From: Dioszegia crocea
Taxonomy: Eukaryota > Basidiomycota > Tremellomycetes > Tremellales > Bulleribasidiaceae
Assembly (NCBI GenBank): GCA_001600615.1
Contig: BCKK01000009.1
Span: forward strand, 967,213 to 1,031,212
Length of the DNA: 64,000 nucleotides
Direction: 5' to 3'
A model generated the notes under the pieces. That model was given only the letters and a program-made list of their open reading frames with translations, made no database searches and was not told where the DNA came from. Position numbers and translations under genes: made by a program. Shown here one piece after another: positions 1 through 9,999 of this stretch. The first letter of the stretch is position 1. Each line of letters starts with the position of its first letter.

Positions 1-852
1 CCTCAGTCGGTCCGACGCCCGACGCCCGATCCTCAGAACTTCCGCCCGTCAGCAGGTCAGCAAACTTTGGCAGCGTGCCGAAGCGATACTCATTCAATAA
101 GTCCGAAGCGAAAAATGCCTCAATGGCTGTCTAGCCGTAATGTGAAACCGTGTGAGACGGAATTTTACCCCGTGCCTGGATGTCGGAGGACATACCATAT
201 TTTAGACGCTGCAGCCTCAGAGTCCCGGAAGAACGGCACTCGCTGAGTCGTTCTTCGAACGCGGCTCTACACCGACTGACAATGGCCATGGCCATGCCCT
301 GCGGAAAGATTCGGAACCCATGTCTACCCCCTACTGAGCAAACCTTGGCGCCAGCACGAATGGTTTAATCGCTACATATTATATCCCTAGATGCTACTAG
401 CTATACAACGATGTTAGATATCTACTATGAAGATCTTCCCGTACGTCCAAGATCCACTGCCGCTGAGGCCTCGAGCTGTCTCTCCGTCGACCCCGCTGTG
501 AAAATCCGCCACCGCGCCATTATCTCTCCAGCTGCACCTCTTCCAACAGCTAACACCGCGCCAGCTAATCCCTCTCCAGATGTCCGGCTCGTTATCCCCA
601 AGGAATTTTCTGACCGCCACACCTGCCCCCGAACCGCCATCACGGATGCCCGAGGTGGTCTCCTTCACTTCCGCGACCTGGATCCACCGCTTCGTCTTCC
701 TCTCTCCTCGTCGCGCCAGCTGATTCCGCCCCGACTGTCCAAAGCATCTTCTCCAAAGGATCTGCCGCCCGCCGAGAGTCGAAGTACCGCAGTGATGAGA
801 GGCGGGGTGGGCATGTATTGGACAGACCGATCAGGCCGACCCTTCAGACCTC
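1..852. other. no gene recognised
   Basis: This stretch lies downstream of the histidine kinase gene. Open frames here overlap on both strands, start without clear context and match no family I recognise. It may hold the 3' flank of a gene lying outside the window. No tRNA fold, repeat or splice-linked exon set was seen. Confidence 0.5.
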
Positions 853-3487
853 CTAGACCTGCTTGACTCCATTCATGGTCTTGCCCTCCTCGACGTCACC
901 CAAGATCTTATACACCGCATCCAGCATATCCTTCCCTTTCACCAACCACCCATCTAACGCCGCCTTCCCATGCACTCCAATCGATTGTGTCCGGGGATCA
1001 CTCGACCCCAATCCCGTCAGAGCGTATATCCGACAAGCCCTAGGCTTCTTCGCCAACATCTCCCTCATCTTACCCGCAGCCGCCACCCCATCCAAAATCG
1101 GCATGCTCACATCGGTGAGTACGACATCTGGTTCAAACTCTTCAAACAGCTCCACCCCAACTTGTCCGTTCTCCGCTTCCATACAGGTTATGGACATGGG
1201 TGCGCGCTTGAATGCCATTCGTAATATCCGACGACAAAGGTCGTTATCGTCCATTATCAATACCCGAAGGGGTTGGATGGCGTCGTCAGATGTGGTTGAG
1301 ATCATGGGGGAATCGGGAGGATGGGAGGGATTCGTGGTGGTAGATGTCCGACGTGAGGGCGGTGCGGACCAGTTCGTAGGTAGGTATGACCATTTGATAG
1401 GCGCCTGGCCGGGGTGTGGCGCAAGGTTGACTGGGAGTGTAGCTGTAAATTCTGTTCCTCGACCTTTGACCGATGTCAACACGAGCTCTCCTCCCATCTT
1501 CTCCACTAGCGCTTTGGTGATGTACAGCCCTAGACCCGCGCCCGGCGAATCATTATCCATCTTTGTGAATGGCTGCATTAGGCGAGGTAGAGCATCCGCA
1601 TCGATTCCAATTCCATTATCGGCGATTTGGATAATACAGCCATGACCATCTGGGGTCGTGCGGAGGGAGAGGACGATCTCGCCATTGGGTGTGAATTTGA
1701 TGGCGTTTGTCAGGCCATTCTGGTGTCAGCAGAGTTATACGTCAACATACCATAATGATCCGATGAAACTTTGCTTCATTCAACATAACCCGCCAGTCCC
1801 TATCGTCATGTTCAAATCTCACTGACGCCGCCTCGCCCAATTGATCCCCATGATGCGCCAAACAGACCGACGCGATCTCTCTCGCCGATCGCGCCAAGTC
1901 AATCTCTTCCTTGTCATCCACCTTATCCCAATCATTCTTCCCGAAGTCCAGAACGTCATTTAGGATATTCAATAGGGCCCGCCCGCTAGCCTCTGCCAGA
2001 CCTAATGGACCCTCCACCTCATCCCAATCTTTCGCATCTGCCGATTTCCGTATAAGCTCTAGAGAAGCCTTGACACCGTGCATTGGCGTCCGTAATTCGT
2101 GGCTTATCGACGATAGGAATGACGTCTTGGCAGCGTCCGCCTGCATGACGCCGTATTGCACTGCCCGTGCGCGCAGCACCGAACCGAGCGAGCGGATGAT
2201 GTTGATGTCAGAGTTGGGGAAGGCATAGTAGGATTTACTCGTGGCTAGGATGACGTAGAATGGGCGGTCGGTAGAGCGTAAAGGTAGGACGAGGTGAGAA
2301 CGGACGGAAGGATCGAGGTAGGGTTCGAATTTGGATTGGGGATTTACGCCGGATTGATAGACCGTTTTAGAAGAGGAGTTTATGCAATCAAGTAAGAGTT
2401 GCTGGGGTATTGGCCGATAGGGTTTACCGGCTGATGCTATGACTTCGAGGGGTGTTCCGATTCCTGGGAAAAATTTGCCATTCTACATTAGCGCGTTCAA
2501 AGCGTAACTCACCAACTCCACCGCGCCTGTATTGAGCAGGACGACATTATCCACATCTGGCAAGACATGACACAACCGCTCCAATGCGCCAGCTGCAATG
2601 TTCACCGCCCCATTGTCTAACTTTATATCCACCAATGCGTCCTGGATCAGATCGGCCAAAGCCAACCTCGCCCGGCCCTCCTTGGTCCGTTGATCCCCTT
2701 CCCACGTTGCCCGTAATTGCGTCTCCAACATCGAAGTGACTTGCCTGACCACTTTGCGCTGCGAAGCACCCAGCGCATCGAGCGACTCATCAATAAAGCA
2801 CACATTCAAAGTCCCCACTACTATCCGCGCTCCCTGCTCGGCCAGCGGGTTGACCTGGAGCGACACGCTACTCCCGATAAAACTTTTGAACCCCGCAAAC
2901 ACAAAGGGGTTATTAAGATATCGCCAGTCCTTCTTTAACGCGCTGACGTAGAAGATGGAATTCTCGTGGAGGACTGCATGACCGCAGAGCGAATCCTCCG
3001 AGGGGATGCGCAAACCCGGCACGAGTTGATAGTGCTTGATAAGCTCTTCATTGCCGGATATGCAGAAGTGTTTTTGGATGTGATCGTGGAAGAGGGAAAA
3101 TGTGCACACCGTGCCTGGGAAGAAGGCTGCAATAATATCCGACGCAGCTTGGATGTTGGAAAGCTGTTTCGGTCCGTAGAGGTTATACGCATTGATGGTG
3201 TCGTGTCGTAGATCCTCGAATGGTGAACGGGGTGGGGGTAGATAATGATTTTCGCAGTAGTATTTGCGTATCGCCCGAGCGTCCGCCAAAGATATCGTCG
3301 AGGAGGAAGAGTACAATGGAGCATCGGCAAATGCCCATGGTACAGGTACAGCGTCCGGGTTGTAAGGTCGAAGTAAACCGGGCGAGATCGGCGGCATGGC
3401 GGGACAGGTCTCGGGGCCAAAATCTCCTCTCGCGTAGGCTGTGAGGAAAGTTTGCCATGCCCGCGCGCTCTCTTCTTCCTCGACCAT
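853..3487 (-). CDS. soluble hybrid histidine kinase (GAF, HisKA, HATPase, receiver)
   Basis: Two-component phosphorelay sensor of 857 residues in three exons; introns are 2483..2512 (30 nt) and 1720..1750 (31 nt), and both keep frame. Order: a GAF-like region (about residues 130-320, ending GTLNVCFID), a second GAF-like stretch (326-420), HisKA with the H-box SSISHELRTP (His453), HATPase with the N-box NGLTNAIKF starting at residue 570 and the G-box GAGLGL (629-634), and a C-terminal receiver domain with phospho-acceptor Asp772 in VVLTDVSMP. No signal peptide or membrane segment is visible, so it should sense an internal signal and pass phosphate to a histidine phosphotransfer protein. The start ATG follows CACC. 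It is divergent from the gene at 3867. Group assignment among fungal hybrid kinases cannot be fixed by eye. Confidence 0.93.
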
Positions 3488-3866
3488 GGTGGGTGTATGT
3501 GGGATGTGAAGATCGAGGGGATAGATGGCGATTACTGATCATACATAGTCAGCAAGTCAGGGATTTGATTGTTGTCAAATACCGGCTTACGTCATCCGCC
3601 ACCGATTGTCAGCGTCACGTGACGACTCCTCATTCCTCACCCCTCGCCCCAGCTTTCCTTCCTCACTTCTTCATCATCCTTATATCTCTTATCGTAGTCA
3701 CTTATAGGCGGAAGGATCTCTGCAGCACATCTCAGACCTCTGAACCCCCAAGTCATCAAGGTCCCGGAGCTCAGGATCACCTCCCTCGTCCCCGACAGCC
3801 TTTCCCTTTCAGCCCGCCTATCCCCACCGACCTACCTTCCTTCTCTCACTCTACACTTTCAACACT
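3488..3866. other. divergent promoter region
   Basis: Shared upstream region of the kinase (minus) and the coiled-coil gene (plus). It holds a CACGTGAC palindromic core at about 3616-3623 and one copy of the 13-mer CTCCTCATTCCTC at about 3626-3638, which also occurs upstream of three other plus-strand genes in the window. No gene is seen in it. Confidence 0.5.
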
Positions 3867-5980
3867 ATGGCGTCTTATGTTCCTACCAAGTCCTCGACTC
3901 GCCCATATATACCTACCTCTCGCCGTGTCCGCGCACGATCCTCCGCCTCGTACTCTTCCTCATCCTCTTTATCCAGTGACGACGCTTCCACCTCTAGCCC
4001 TACCTCTCCTGCCAGTTCTGGCCCGCCAACCCCATCAACCTCTATCCTCCGCAGCACGTCTGCTACAATAAGTACGGCAGCCGTCCGCCAATACACCAAG
4101 AAGGACTTGCCAGCTGGACACCCTCTAGGGGACTCAGCGACTAGCAAGGAGGCATTCATGAAGGAAAAGAGGTACTTCCCTCTGCTGGAGGAGGTCGAGG
4201 ATGACCACTGGAAGAACAAGCCTTGGACTCATCCTCTATACCTGGGAGAGCAGTTCGATTCCCGCGAGATTCGAGGAACCTGTGGGAAGAAGGCATCAAG
4301 GTCGAAGTCGCACAATGAAGATATGGCGAGACTGACTGTGAATGAGTTGGTCGTTACGTGAGTGATGGCGATCTGTAAAAGCTCTTTTGGGATGAGCTGA
4401 TCCCCAGTCGACCAGACATCGGAGCCTGCTTCCGCGAAGACCTAAAGAGACCTGGTCTCGCTGCGCTTCATGTCAAGGCCATTGGTGATCGCGGTCAGGC
4501 CATCCTGGGCAACTGCTGGACATCTAAGATCGATAAGCACGGCGACAGGTGCATCCATGACAATGGAGAAGTCGAAAATAGAGCTGCTGGGCTGGCCTAT
4601 CGCCCTCCTCTCGTAAAGAAGACCAACGCAAAGGGAGACTCGAAGCTTGGCGAGTATCAGCCTTGGACTCTGGTGAGCCGTATCATGTGTCGATGGGTCT
4701 TGCATTTGACCTGACATATAGGCCAACGAAAAGGTGATCAAGCCATACGTCCCCGGTCGGGACATCGACGCCGGTATCGCCAAGTGGCAACTGGATAACC
4801 CCCCTAAAATCGTGTCGACCCCCTCAGCCGCAACCCCTCCCGCCAAAGACAAAGGAAAAGGCAAGAGAAAGGCCCAATCCAGTACCTCCGAATCAGTTCC
4901 ATCCCAATGCTCTGCCGCCAATCTCACCCACACTTCCCTCCGGAAGAACCGGCGCCAGACTGGAAAGGCCACGACATCCAATTCCCTTCCGGCCCGAGCC
5001 AATCCACCCTCTGCCATATCACAGCCCGGCCCTCAGTCGTCTCTCAGGGCTTCCTCGCTATCGAGTGATGATGAGGTGAAGATAGTGAAGAGGCGGAAGG
5101 TCAATGATGTGTCAAGAGTCAGGCGGACGGAAGGAAGTCAGGGATCTGGAGAGCAGGATTCGGAGAAAGGGGCGGGCATGGATAAGGCAAAGGGGCATGG
5201 GAAACAGGCAAAACGGGGTCAAGTGACGAGGGTAGACAATGGCGAGGGTTCGGACAGCGTAGACAAGGTGAGTCAATCTTACGACCATATACCTCATCGC
5301 TTACAATTTAGGTATTTCGGTTCAAATACCCCCTCCGCCTTCAATTTTCCAACGACGTGATCGACACCACACCCTCAGACGATGTCGCCGAGCTATACCA
5401 ACGGTGGCAGGCGAAGGAATACAGCGTTACCGATGAGCTTATACATGCCTCTGCCGGCCTGGTCGCCAGTTCTCTCCGAGAGACAGAAAGTCTCCGACGT
5501 TGTGATCACGGGAAATACAATTTGGCGTTCGATGAATTCACCAAGGAAGTTAGAAGGCTGGAGGCGGAAACCAAGAGGAGGGAGGAGGAGATATCGGAGA
5601 GGGAAAAGGGGTTTGAGGACAGGGAGGCCAGCCTTAAAACCAGGGAGAGAGAGGCGGAGAGGAATGAAGAGTTGGAAAGTCTGCGCGAGGAGAGGTCGGA
5701 GAATATTATCAAGGAGAAGGAGAAGATGAAGCGAGATCTTGAGAAAGCACTGGAAAGAGCTATCAAGGCCGAGAAGAACGCGGCGGGGCTGGAGACTGCG
5801 AGGTCAGAGGATATCAAGGAGAATGAGAAGATGAAGAGAGATTTTGAGAGGGTGTTGGAAAGAGCTGTCAAGGCGGAGAAGAAGGCCGTGGGGCTGGAGA
5901 CTAAGGCTGGGAAACTGAGTGCTATGCTCAAGGCTGCTGTGGACCTTGCAATTCCCGTTGGTGCGGGGGCGGAAGAGTAA
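3867..5980 (+). CDS. unrecognised nuclear-looking protein with C-terminal coiled coil
   Basis: 656 residues in four exons; introns 4358..4407, 4673..4721 and 5268..5311 all keep frame. Residues 1-80 are Ser/Thr/Pro rich. About 90-290 is a more ordered region rich in Trp, Cys and charged residues (for example DDHWKNKPWTHPLY). About 300-430 is disordered with basic clusters such as KGKGKRK and VKRRK that look like nuclear localisation signals. About 509-645 is a long charged coiled coil that contains a 35-residue direct duplication. I do not recognise a family. The basic clusters plus coiled coil suggest a nuclear scaffold or DNA-associated factor, but this is inference only. The start ATG is the first in the exon and the upstream region is shared with the divergent kinase gene. 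Confidence 0.85.
5711..5920 (+). repeat. 105-bp direct duplication inside coiled-coil exon
   Basis: Two copies in tandem, starting at about 5711 and 5816, differ at scattered positions but keep frame. Each encodes about 35 residues beginning KEKMKRDLEK and NEKMKRDFER. The unit length is five heptads, so the duplication lengthens the coiled coil without changing register. Confidence 0.8.
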
Positions 5981-6614
5981 TAGCAAGATCTCAGTGTGGC
6001 TTTTAATTCTGTGTAGAGAGATCATTTGTATATATCGTATGCCCATGTGAATACAGTAGCATAAGCCTAAGATCTGACAATGGCTGCGTGTGGGACTCAG
6101 AACCTGGGCGGCGAGTGAAGGACACTCGCCAACTCCTCATTCCTCATTACGCAATCGCGGAAGTAAATATCCCTCCGCCAAAAGCTCGAGACCATTTCCC
6201 GTTCGCCATCTGGACAGCAAAAGCCACACACCAAACCAATCGGCTCCGCGTCATCTACTAGCGCGTCAATGCTTCTGAGACCACTTTGCTGTGCCATTCG
6301 CCCTGTGGAGCGTTTAACAGGTGGACAAAATGGAGATTAGGGAAGGACTCTTCAAGCTTGGAGGAAAGAGGCAGGCATAAGAGGGCCCAGGTGTTGTTCT
6401 GCTTGACTCTCTTTGCCTGTCCGCCATGCACTCACTGCACTCGCCAGGCGGCAAGTGCAGCCAGCCCGACACTTGAATTGCAAGAGCGATGACACGTCAC
6501 TAGTGTGTGTGTGTGGCCCGTGCCTGACGACGAAAACCTTGTTCAATCAACAAGCCTTTGACCTTCTATGACCAACAACATCTATGACCTCAATCGACCT
6601 CGCAGACCTCGGTC
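5981..6614. other. intergenic, promoter of first F-box-like gene
   Basis: No gene seen. At about 6129-6185 it holds a block (CCAACTCCTCATTCCTCATT, then GTAAAT and CGCCAAAA) that is repeated upstream of the next paralogue at about 7941-8008. The TG-repeat promoter block is listed separately. Confidence 0.5.
6494..6526 (+). promoter_or_regulatory. shared CACGTCA / TG-repeat / CGTGCCTGA promoter block
   Basis: CACGTCAC, then a TG run, then CCCGTGCCTGA lies about 90-120 bp upstream of the ATG at 6615. Nearly the same order and spacing is found before the paralogues at 10000 and 12943. It may be a common transcription-factor site or only duplicated flanking DNA. Confidence 0.5.
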
Positions 6615-7793
6615 ATGGCCGACACCACACCCAAGTCCGCCGTCCCTCCTTCTCTTCGCTCCACCCCTCGATTCCCTCCAGAAATCTTCGATCTCATCGT
6701 CGCCAAAGCGGAGCGATCACAACTCACAACCACCGTCCGCGTTTCCAAATCATTCTACGAATCCTCCTCCTATCGCCTCTACGACAGCCTTTCGGTCCAG
6801 GTACACTGTATCGACGCGTACGATCCTTGCTCCTGCATTGCGGAAGCGGGGAAGTTGGAGAGGTGCCTCGAAACAACTTGCGCCGGGATGGAGGGAGCCG
6901 TCCAGTTATCCCTGTTCTGGCTGCGAACCTTCGCCACGTCAAGCTTCCCCTCTGTCCTCCCCGGTACATTCAACTACATCACCCGACTATGTATCGGCTT
7001 TCACAGTCCAGAAGTCTGCGCTGGAATCGGACAAATCTTCATGCCTAATCTCGACACTCTACAACTCTTTCCCCCTTATGAGACCGAACCTGGCCAGAGC
7101 CTCGATCTTTGCCATCCTTCCCATTCCCATCCCCTACTTCATAACCAGCCCATCCACTCTGACCATCCTACTTGTCCACTCGTGCTCAACTTACGGCCTC
7201 GACAAGTCATCATAGGCTCTACACTCTCGTCTCTCATAGGCGATGGCGCCGGTCTATGGACCAGTGAATCCCACTTCCCCCCGACCTGGCTCAAAGAGCT
7301 CGTCATTATCATCGGCTCCACACCCGTGTCGATCGGACATTCATTTCTTGATCATCTACCTGCCACTATCGAAAGGCTCACACTCGTATTCCAGCCTGAC
7401 GAGTACGATGGAGAGGACAAATGGGTGCCGAAAGATGGCCAGCGGCGAGAAGACCTGGATGATGATTTGAACGAGGATGAGGAGGATTGGGAGTACAGGC
7501 ATACATGTGCAATCTTGGCGGACATGTGTATGAGCAGTGTGGGAGCGGTGGAAGTCGTAGGGTGGGAAACGGTCGACACGGCTTGGACGGGAATGACGGC
7601 AGATGATGCGGTGGAGGAATTGAGGGAGCGGATGGTGTACCGGGGCAAGAGGCGCGGATGGATAATGGAGGATGCAGAGCGGAAGGCTGAGGATGTGATG
7701 TTCATTGGACGTGCGGTCTGGGAGGAGAGGGAGCGGCAGAGACAGAGCGCGGCGGCTAAGACGGCGAGGCAGAAAAGAGGGTTGGAAGAGTAG
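6615..7793 (+). CDS. F-box-like protein, tandem family unit 1 (subtype I)
   Basis: Intronless, 392 residues. Residues 20-60 (FPPEIFDLIVAKAERSQL, then RVSKSFYESS) look like an F-box core: a short helix pair starting with a Pro-Glu-Ile motif. The rest carries family hallmarks seen in all units: a TRLC strand, a LRPRQVIIG segment, GDGAGLW at about residue 209, WLKELV, and IERLTLVFQP. The middle looks like a divergent leucine-rich or beta/alpha repeat. If the F-box reading is right, it would bind Skp1 and recruit a substrate to an SCF ubiquitin ligase. Unlike classical F-box proteins, no recognisable WD40 or LRR domain follows. First of a tandem array of related genes. Confidence 0.85.
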   Translation: MADTTPKSAVPPSLRSTPRFPPEIFDLIVAKAERSQLTTTVRVSKSFYESSSYRLYDSLSVQVHCIDAYDPCSCIAEAGKLERCLETTCAGMEGAVQLSLFWLRTFATSSFPSVLPGTFNYITRLCIGFHSPEVCAGIGQIFMPNLDTLQLFPPYETEPGQSLDLCHPSHSHPLLHNQPIHSDHPTCPLVLNLRPRQVIIGSTLSSLIGDGAGLWTSESHFPPTWLKELVIIIGSTPVSIGHSFLDHLPATIERLTLVFQPDEYDGEDKWVPKDGQRREDLDDDLNEDEEDWEYRHTCAILADMCMSSVGAVEVVGWETVDTAWTGMTADDAVEELRERMVYRGKRRGWIMEDAERKAEDVMFIGRAVWEERERQRQSAAAKTARQKRGLEE

Positions 7794-8097
7794 CCGTCAT
7801 GTAGTAGACTTGCGGTGGATGTGGCCTGGATAGAGAGGATGCGATTTCGCAAGGTGGGGCGGATATGCCCGAGACTCTGGATGAGCCGAGCACGTATGTA
7901 TGACCGCCTGCGCGCCTTCCCACCTCTTCCTCCAATCATTCCAACTCCTCATTCCTCATTACGAGATGACGGGAGTAAATCCTCAGCCCTTCTTTCCCCG
8001 CCAAAACACAATCACCTTCAACACCTTCCACCTTTGCTACCTCAACAGCCGCAAAGACAATACTATACCGCCAAACCATCCTCGCATACCCCACACC

Positions 8098-9201
8098 ATG
8101 CCTTCACTCGCCATCCCCTCCAAAATCTCCAGACTGGACCCCATCTTCCCTCTCGAGATATTCGACAACATCATCGCCCTCGCGGAGAAATCCCAGCTCC
8201 CTACCACCCTTCGAGTCTCACGCGCATTCCACCAGTCATCCTCATATCAACGCTATCGAAGTGTCCTCCTGATAGGTCTAGTATGGAACGAGGTCACCAG
8301 ACCACTACCGACAAAGGGTCCGATACCGGAGTACATCGTAGATGACACGCTCGCCATCGGTTTCGATGAACCGGCTACTTTCCTTTTCGACTGGCTGTGC
8401 GCTATACCTACTCTTCCTTCCTCTCCGACACTTCCTCATCCATTCCTCTACGTCACTCGACTTTTCCTCCAGGCCCACCGTGAGCCCGAGTGCGAAGGCG
8501 TCCCGCCGCTCGATATGCCTCATATTCATACCCTACAAATCCTCCCAAAGTGCAACCGCATGGAGTACCACGACTACCTCGAGTTATGCTGTCACGAAGA
8601 TTGCCCCCTCCTTCGGGATCTACGCCCACGACAAATTCTAACTGGGGATTCCGAGACGGGACTCTTTGGCGACGGGCGAGGCCTGTGGATGAGCGCATGG
8701 CGGATCCTGCCGGAATGGGTCGAAGAACTCGTCTTGTTCGTCGGCGCTTACTCATCCATGTATCATTACGACTATTGCGTGCCCGCCAAATGTGATCTAC
8801 CAAGCACATTGCGTCGGATCACATTCGTGTTTCAACCTCATGAGGGAGCTCCCAAGTGGATTGTGGAACCATATATCGACGGCGGGTGTGGCCTGTGTCA
8901 CCCACTGCCCAGAGAAGGTGAAGAGCGTCTTTACCTTTGGGAGCATCTGGCGCTCTCGAGCAAGGGAGAATCGGGATTGGAGGTGGAGATTGTGGGAATG
9001 GAGCTTATCGACGAGAAATGGCTAGGCGTTTCGGTGGAGACGGGGATGGAAGAATTGAGGGAGGCGATGGTCGATTTGGATATGAAGGCTGGGATGGAAC
9101 AGTGCGAGGCGGAGATGAAGGCTGGGAGGGTTCAGTTTTACGACAAGGATATCTGGGCGGAGAGGGAAGGCGAGAGGGACTTCAAGCGGGTGGTGGGGTA
9201 G
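8098..9201 (+). CDS. F-box-like protein, tandem family unit 2 (subtype I)
   Basis: Intronless, 367 residues from the ATG at 8098 (context CACACCATGCC). The frame stays open upstream to 7900, but that part reads as 5' leader. The N-terminus PLEIFDNIIALAEKSQLPTT followed by RVSRAFHQSSSY matches unit 1 closely. GDGRGLW replaces GDGAGLW, and RRITFVFQP is kept. The C-terminal third is charged and amphipathic. Role inferred as for unit 1. Divergence from unit 1 is substantial in the middle, as expected for fast-evolving tandem copies. Confidence 0.85.
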   Translation: MPSLAIPSKISRLDPIFPLEIFDNIIALAEKSQLPTTLRVSRAFHQSSSYQRYRSVLLIGLVWNEVTRPLPTKGPIPEYIVDDTLAIGFDEPATFLFDWLCAIPTLPSSPTLPHPFLYVTRLFLQAHREPECEGVPPLDMPHIHTLQILPKCNRMEYHDYLELCCHEDCPLLRDLRPRQILTGDSETGLFGDGRGLWMSAWRILPEWVEELVLFVGAYSSMYHYDYCVPAKCDLPSTLRRITFVFQPHEGAPKWIVEPYIDGGCGLCHPLPREGEERLYLWEHLALSSKGESGLEVEIVGMELIDEKWLGVSVETGMEELREAMVDLDMKAGMEQCEAEMKAGRVQFYDKDIWAEREGERDFKRVVG

Positions 9202-9999
9202 CGATGAGGGAGGATAAAGGTCAGCGGGGGTCGTGAGGGGCGTAGCGAAGAAGGGTGAATGAAGGTGGAGCAGAAGTTCAATCTGAATAGGAGGAAATTA
9301 GACGGCGAGGTGGTGACGAAGACCGAGGTCGGACTAGGACAGGGACGTCTAGAGGGAAAGCCGTCTGAGAGATGAGGGGGCAACGAGGGTGATCGAGTGG
9401 GGTTAGGTGGAGGGGTTCTGCGTGAGGAAAGAAGGGAGTCTCACTATAGTAAGAGAATATTCAGCTGTGTAGACGAGCTTATGCCAAATATCATGTTATG
9501 GCGGGCGGGAAAGGCTGACCTCCATACTGACTATGGTGGTTCGATATCTACAACGCCCAATTTGTCAATTTCGTCTAGGGCCAATGCTGACTCGCCAGGC
9601 AACCACTTCCCTCTCGCGTACGCCTTTCAAAGAGAGGAAACGTGAGGATTGGTAGTAGAGCAAATCGGAGCGAGGAGGTGCCAGGGTCGGAGTGGCGACG
9701 ACGAGTGGTGGAGGCGGTCAAATGAATCACGCGGAAAATGGAAAGTGTGAAGACCAAAGGCGAGGAACTCGGTCCGATATGAGACCGGTAAGTTACTCGC
9801 CATCCACTCCTGTACCTTCCTACCTCGCCAATTCACAATACGCCGCTCTGAAAAGACGTTGATCCCCCTGCCACGTCAGTGCGTGTGTGTGTTCGTGCCT
9901 GACTCTGCAGATTTTCGCCATACCCCCTTTGGCTCTCCCCAAATCCTCCTCTTTCCCTTCATCCCTCGCCATTCCCCAAATCGGATCAACCCACCCACC
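9202..9999. other. intergenic, promoter of fused F-box-like gene
   Basis: No convincing gene: short frames overlap on both strands and show no similarity to the flanking family. Its last 130 bp carry the shared promoter block (9871-9903) and a CT-rich leader before the ATG at 10000. Confidence 0.5.
9871..9903 (+). promoter_or_regulatory. shared CACGTCA / TG-repeat / CGTGCCTGA promoter block
   Basis: CCACGTCAGTG, a GTGTGTGTGT run and TTCGTGCCTGAC lie about 100-130 bp upstream of the ATG at 10000, matching the block before units at 6615 and 12943. Confidence 0.5.

Noticed and set aside
411..866. 151-codon plus-strand frame and its antisense counterpart at 414-668
   Set aside because: Frames are open on both strands at once and show no recognisable domain or splice continuation.
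9859..9999. 47-codon N-terminal extension of the fused F-box-like gene
   Set aside because: The ATG at 10000 has better context and aligns with the start of paralogues; the extension overlaps the promoter block.
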